Assembly: GCF_019890635.1 (NCBI RefSeq)
Contig: NZ_JAIOAB010000031.1
Span: forward strand, 18,344 to 82,343
Origin: Streptomyces sennicomposti
GTDB lineage: Bacteria; Actinomycetota; Actinomycetes; Streptomycetales; Streptomycetaceae
DNA: 64,000 nucleotides
Direction: 5' to 3'
A program made the translations under genes and the position numbers. Positions 62,607 through 64,000 of the stretch are shown one piece after another; position 1 is the stretch's first letter; every line of letters starts with the position of its first letter. The notes under the pieces were generated by a model, which saw only the letters and a list, made by a program, of their open reading frames with translations, made no database searches and was not told the DNA's origin.

Positions 62607-63245
62607 ATGACCCACACCCGCCCCCGCCCCCGTCTCACCCTCGCCCTCACCGCCGCCACCGTCATGGTCGCCGCCCAGCTCTACGGCGCCGCCGCGGCCC
62701 GAGCGGACGGCGGCCCCAGCGAACCCCCCGGCACCGAGGCCTCCGCCTCCGCCCCCGTGCAGGTGGACCCGAACGACCCCGACCTGAAGCTCCCCGAGGG
62801 CGCCACCCTCGCCGCGCCCAAGGTGCTCGACATCAAGTCGGTGGTGGAGGACCAGGGCGGTGAGGAGCGCCGCGAGGACACCAACACCGACGTCACCTTC
62901 GCCCTCCAGGCCGAGGTGCTGTTCCCCAAGGACAGCGCGAAACTCAGCGACCAGGCGAAGTCCCGTATCGACGCGATCGCCCAGGAGATCAAGAAGCAGC
63001 ACGCGACCCAGGTCCGCGTCTTCGGCTTCACCGACAACCTCGGCAGCCACGAGCACGGCGTCGTCCTGTCCAAACAGCGCGCCAACGCGGTCCAGGACGT
63101 CCTCTCCCAGGAGCTGAACGACCCGGACATCACCTTCGACGTGCGCGGCTACGCCGAGGACTACCCCATCGCCGACAACTCCACCGAGGACGGCCGCAAG
63201 AAGAACCGCCGCGTGGAGGTGACCTTCCCCCGCACGGCGAGCTGA
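62607..63245 (+). CDS. OmpA family peptidoglycan-associating protein
   Basis: Encodes 212 residues. Signal peptide (about 1-32, ends AARAD), a short linker, then an OmpA C-like domain (about 90-205): VLFPKDSAKLSDQAKSRIDAIAQEI, VFGFTDNLGSHEHGVVLSKQRANAVQDVL and YAEDYPIADNSTEDGRKKNRRVEV. It likely holds the pilus apparatus to peptidoglycan. ATG at 62607 chosen with GAGGG; a GTG at 62592 overlaps the lipoprotein stop. Confidence 0.9.
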   Translation: MTHTRPRPRLTLALTAATVMVAAQLYGAAAARADGGPSEPPGTEASASAPVQVDPNDPDLKLPEGATLAAPKVLDIKSVVEDQGGEERREDTNTDVTFALQAEVLFPKDSAKLSDQAKSRIDAIAQEIKKQHATQVRVFGFTDNLGSHEHGVVLSKQRANAVQDVLSQELNDPDITFDVRGYAEDYPIADNSTEDGRKKNRRVEVTFPRTAS

Positions 63246-63262
63246 ACGTCAAGGCGACAGCC

Positions 63263-63715
63263 CTACTCGCCCTCCACCACCTCCACCCGCACCCCCGCCC
63301 GCACCCCCCACCCCGCCATCGCCCCCGCAGCCGCCTCCAGGACATGGCGGGAGCGGAGGCGCGGGCGGCCCAGGCGGCCCGGCCGCATCGTGACGACGGC
63401 GAGGACGCGCAGGTGTCGGTCGAGATAGGCGACGTCGATGGGGATGCGCATACGGAAGGTGTGGATGCTGTTGGCGGGGGAGAGGAGAAGCGCGCCGTCA
63501 ATGCCGTCCCGCCCCAACAGCCCTTTGGTACGGGCACGGTAGGAGGTCGCCAGCTCAAGCGGAACCGCCCGCGGAACGGCCACGACCGCCCCGTTGCTGC
63601 CGCTGCCGTCCCCCACACCCTTCCCGTGCACGATCAGCCGTCCCCGTCCGTCCTGCCAGCGTCCTGCCACCTCGGCCGCCTTCCCGGTCTGCTGCGGAGG
63701 TCCCCCCGGTGCCAC
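63263..63715 (-). CDS. DUF192 family protein
   Basis: Encodes 150 residues. The DUF192 core (about 40-150) has VPLELATSYRARTKGLLGRDGIDGALLL, HTFRMRIPIDVAYLDRHLRVLAV and a C-terminal VLEAAAG. Function of this beta-barrel family is unclear. It is the only leftward gene in this part of the locus, and lies between ompA-like and prepilin peptidase genes. Confidence 0.88.
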   Translation of the reverse strand: MAPGGPPQQTGKAAEVAGRWQDGRGRLIVHGKGVGDGSGSNGAVVAVPRAVPLELATSYRARTKGLLGRDGIDGALLLSPANSIHTFRMRIPIDVAYLDRHLRVLAVVTMRPGRLGRPRLRSRHVLEAAAGAMAGWGVRAGVRVEVVEGE

Positions 63716-63810
63716 TCCCGATCCCGACCGACCGTAGCCGTACCGCCGTCGGGCTCACATGGGTCCACGGGCCCATGACCCGCGCGTCCCGTCCGCACTA
63801 GGGTCCCCGC

Positions 63811-64000
63811 GTGCGCGTCTTGCTGATCGTCCTCGCCGCCCTGTGGGGTACGGGCACCGGGCTGCTGGTGCCCCGGGCCGCGCATCGCCTGTCGGTGGAG
63901 GCGGAACAGCCCTGGCGCGCGCACTGCCCCGGCGGGCACCCGATCACCGGGACGTTCGGCGGCTGGATCGGCCGCGCCCGCTGCACAGCCCCCACCACCC
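63811..64000 (+). CDS. Prepilin peptidase (A24/TadV type), 5' part only
   Basis: A GTG at 63811 opens a frame to the window end (63 residues): a hydrophobic helix (about 1-22), then VPRAAHRLSVEAEQPWRAHCPGGHPITG and GWIGRARC, the amino-terminal pattern of actinobacterial type IV leader peptidases. The aspartate catalytic motifs lie beyond the window. It would process Flp and the TadE-like pseudopilins. Confidence 0.7.
   Translation, partial: MRVLLIVLAALWGTGTGLLVPRAAHRLSVEAEQPWRAHCPGGHPITGTFGGWIGRARCTAPTT

Overview
The window is a high-GC actinobacterial chromosome segment, almost certainly Streptomyces. Evidence: strong third-position GC bias throughout; mycothiol S-conjugate amidase; GTP-type PEP carboxykinase; Tat/Sec-secreted enzymes; a DasR-type chitinase promoter; and an actinobacterial Tad/Flp pilus locus. 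I see no rRNA, tRNA, CRISPR array, IS element or prophage.

Layout. (1) 1-6.1 kb is conserved core: greA, a DUF4307 protein, mca with a small membrane protein, a 22-bp repeat array, and a 1067-residue NTPase/TPR protein. (2) 6.2-18.4 kb is a compact biosynthetic-type cluster. It holds a LysE exporter, P450, EctA-like acetyltransferase, EctB-like aminotransferase, acyl carrier protein, AMP-forming ligase, an AcpS/hotdog fusion, a BtrK/VinO-like PLP decarboxylase, a LuxR-type and a CGNR-type regulator, and a divergent ferredoxin/ferredoxin-reductase pair. (3) 18.5-31.4 kb is housekeeping and secreted functions: a DUF255 protein, a Mut7-C protein, a hemolysin III family protein, pckA, a GNAT, a beta-propeller, an aminotransferase and a serine protease. 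(4) 31.5-38.6 kb is a D-amino-acid module: deacylase, deaminase, PfkB kinase, IclR, RidA and GntP. (5) 38.8-48.9 kb holds an ECF sigma factor with a membrane partner, a lipoprotein/ABC exporter group, and small regulators. (6) 49.4-51.1 kb is a GH18 chitinase with two dre boxes. (7) 51.6-64 kb is a Tad pilus locus with its own two-component system, ending in a truncated prepilin peptidase gene.

The most interesting part is region 2. EctB and EctA homologues are present without ectoine synthase. They sit in one operon with a carrier-protein system of the type that loads a dicarboxylic amino acid and decarboxylates it to an omega-amino-acyl thioester. A PPTase fused to a domain resembling 3-aminobutyryl-CoA ammonia-lyase is also encoded. 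A near-identical palindrome lies in front of the LysE exporter gene and across the start region of the CGNR regulator gene, which suggests product- or precursor-responsive export. I infer a small, polar, diaminobutyrate-related amino-acid product; its structure is not determinable from sequence.
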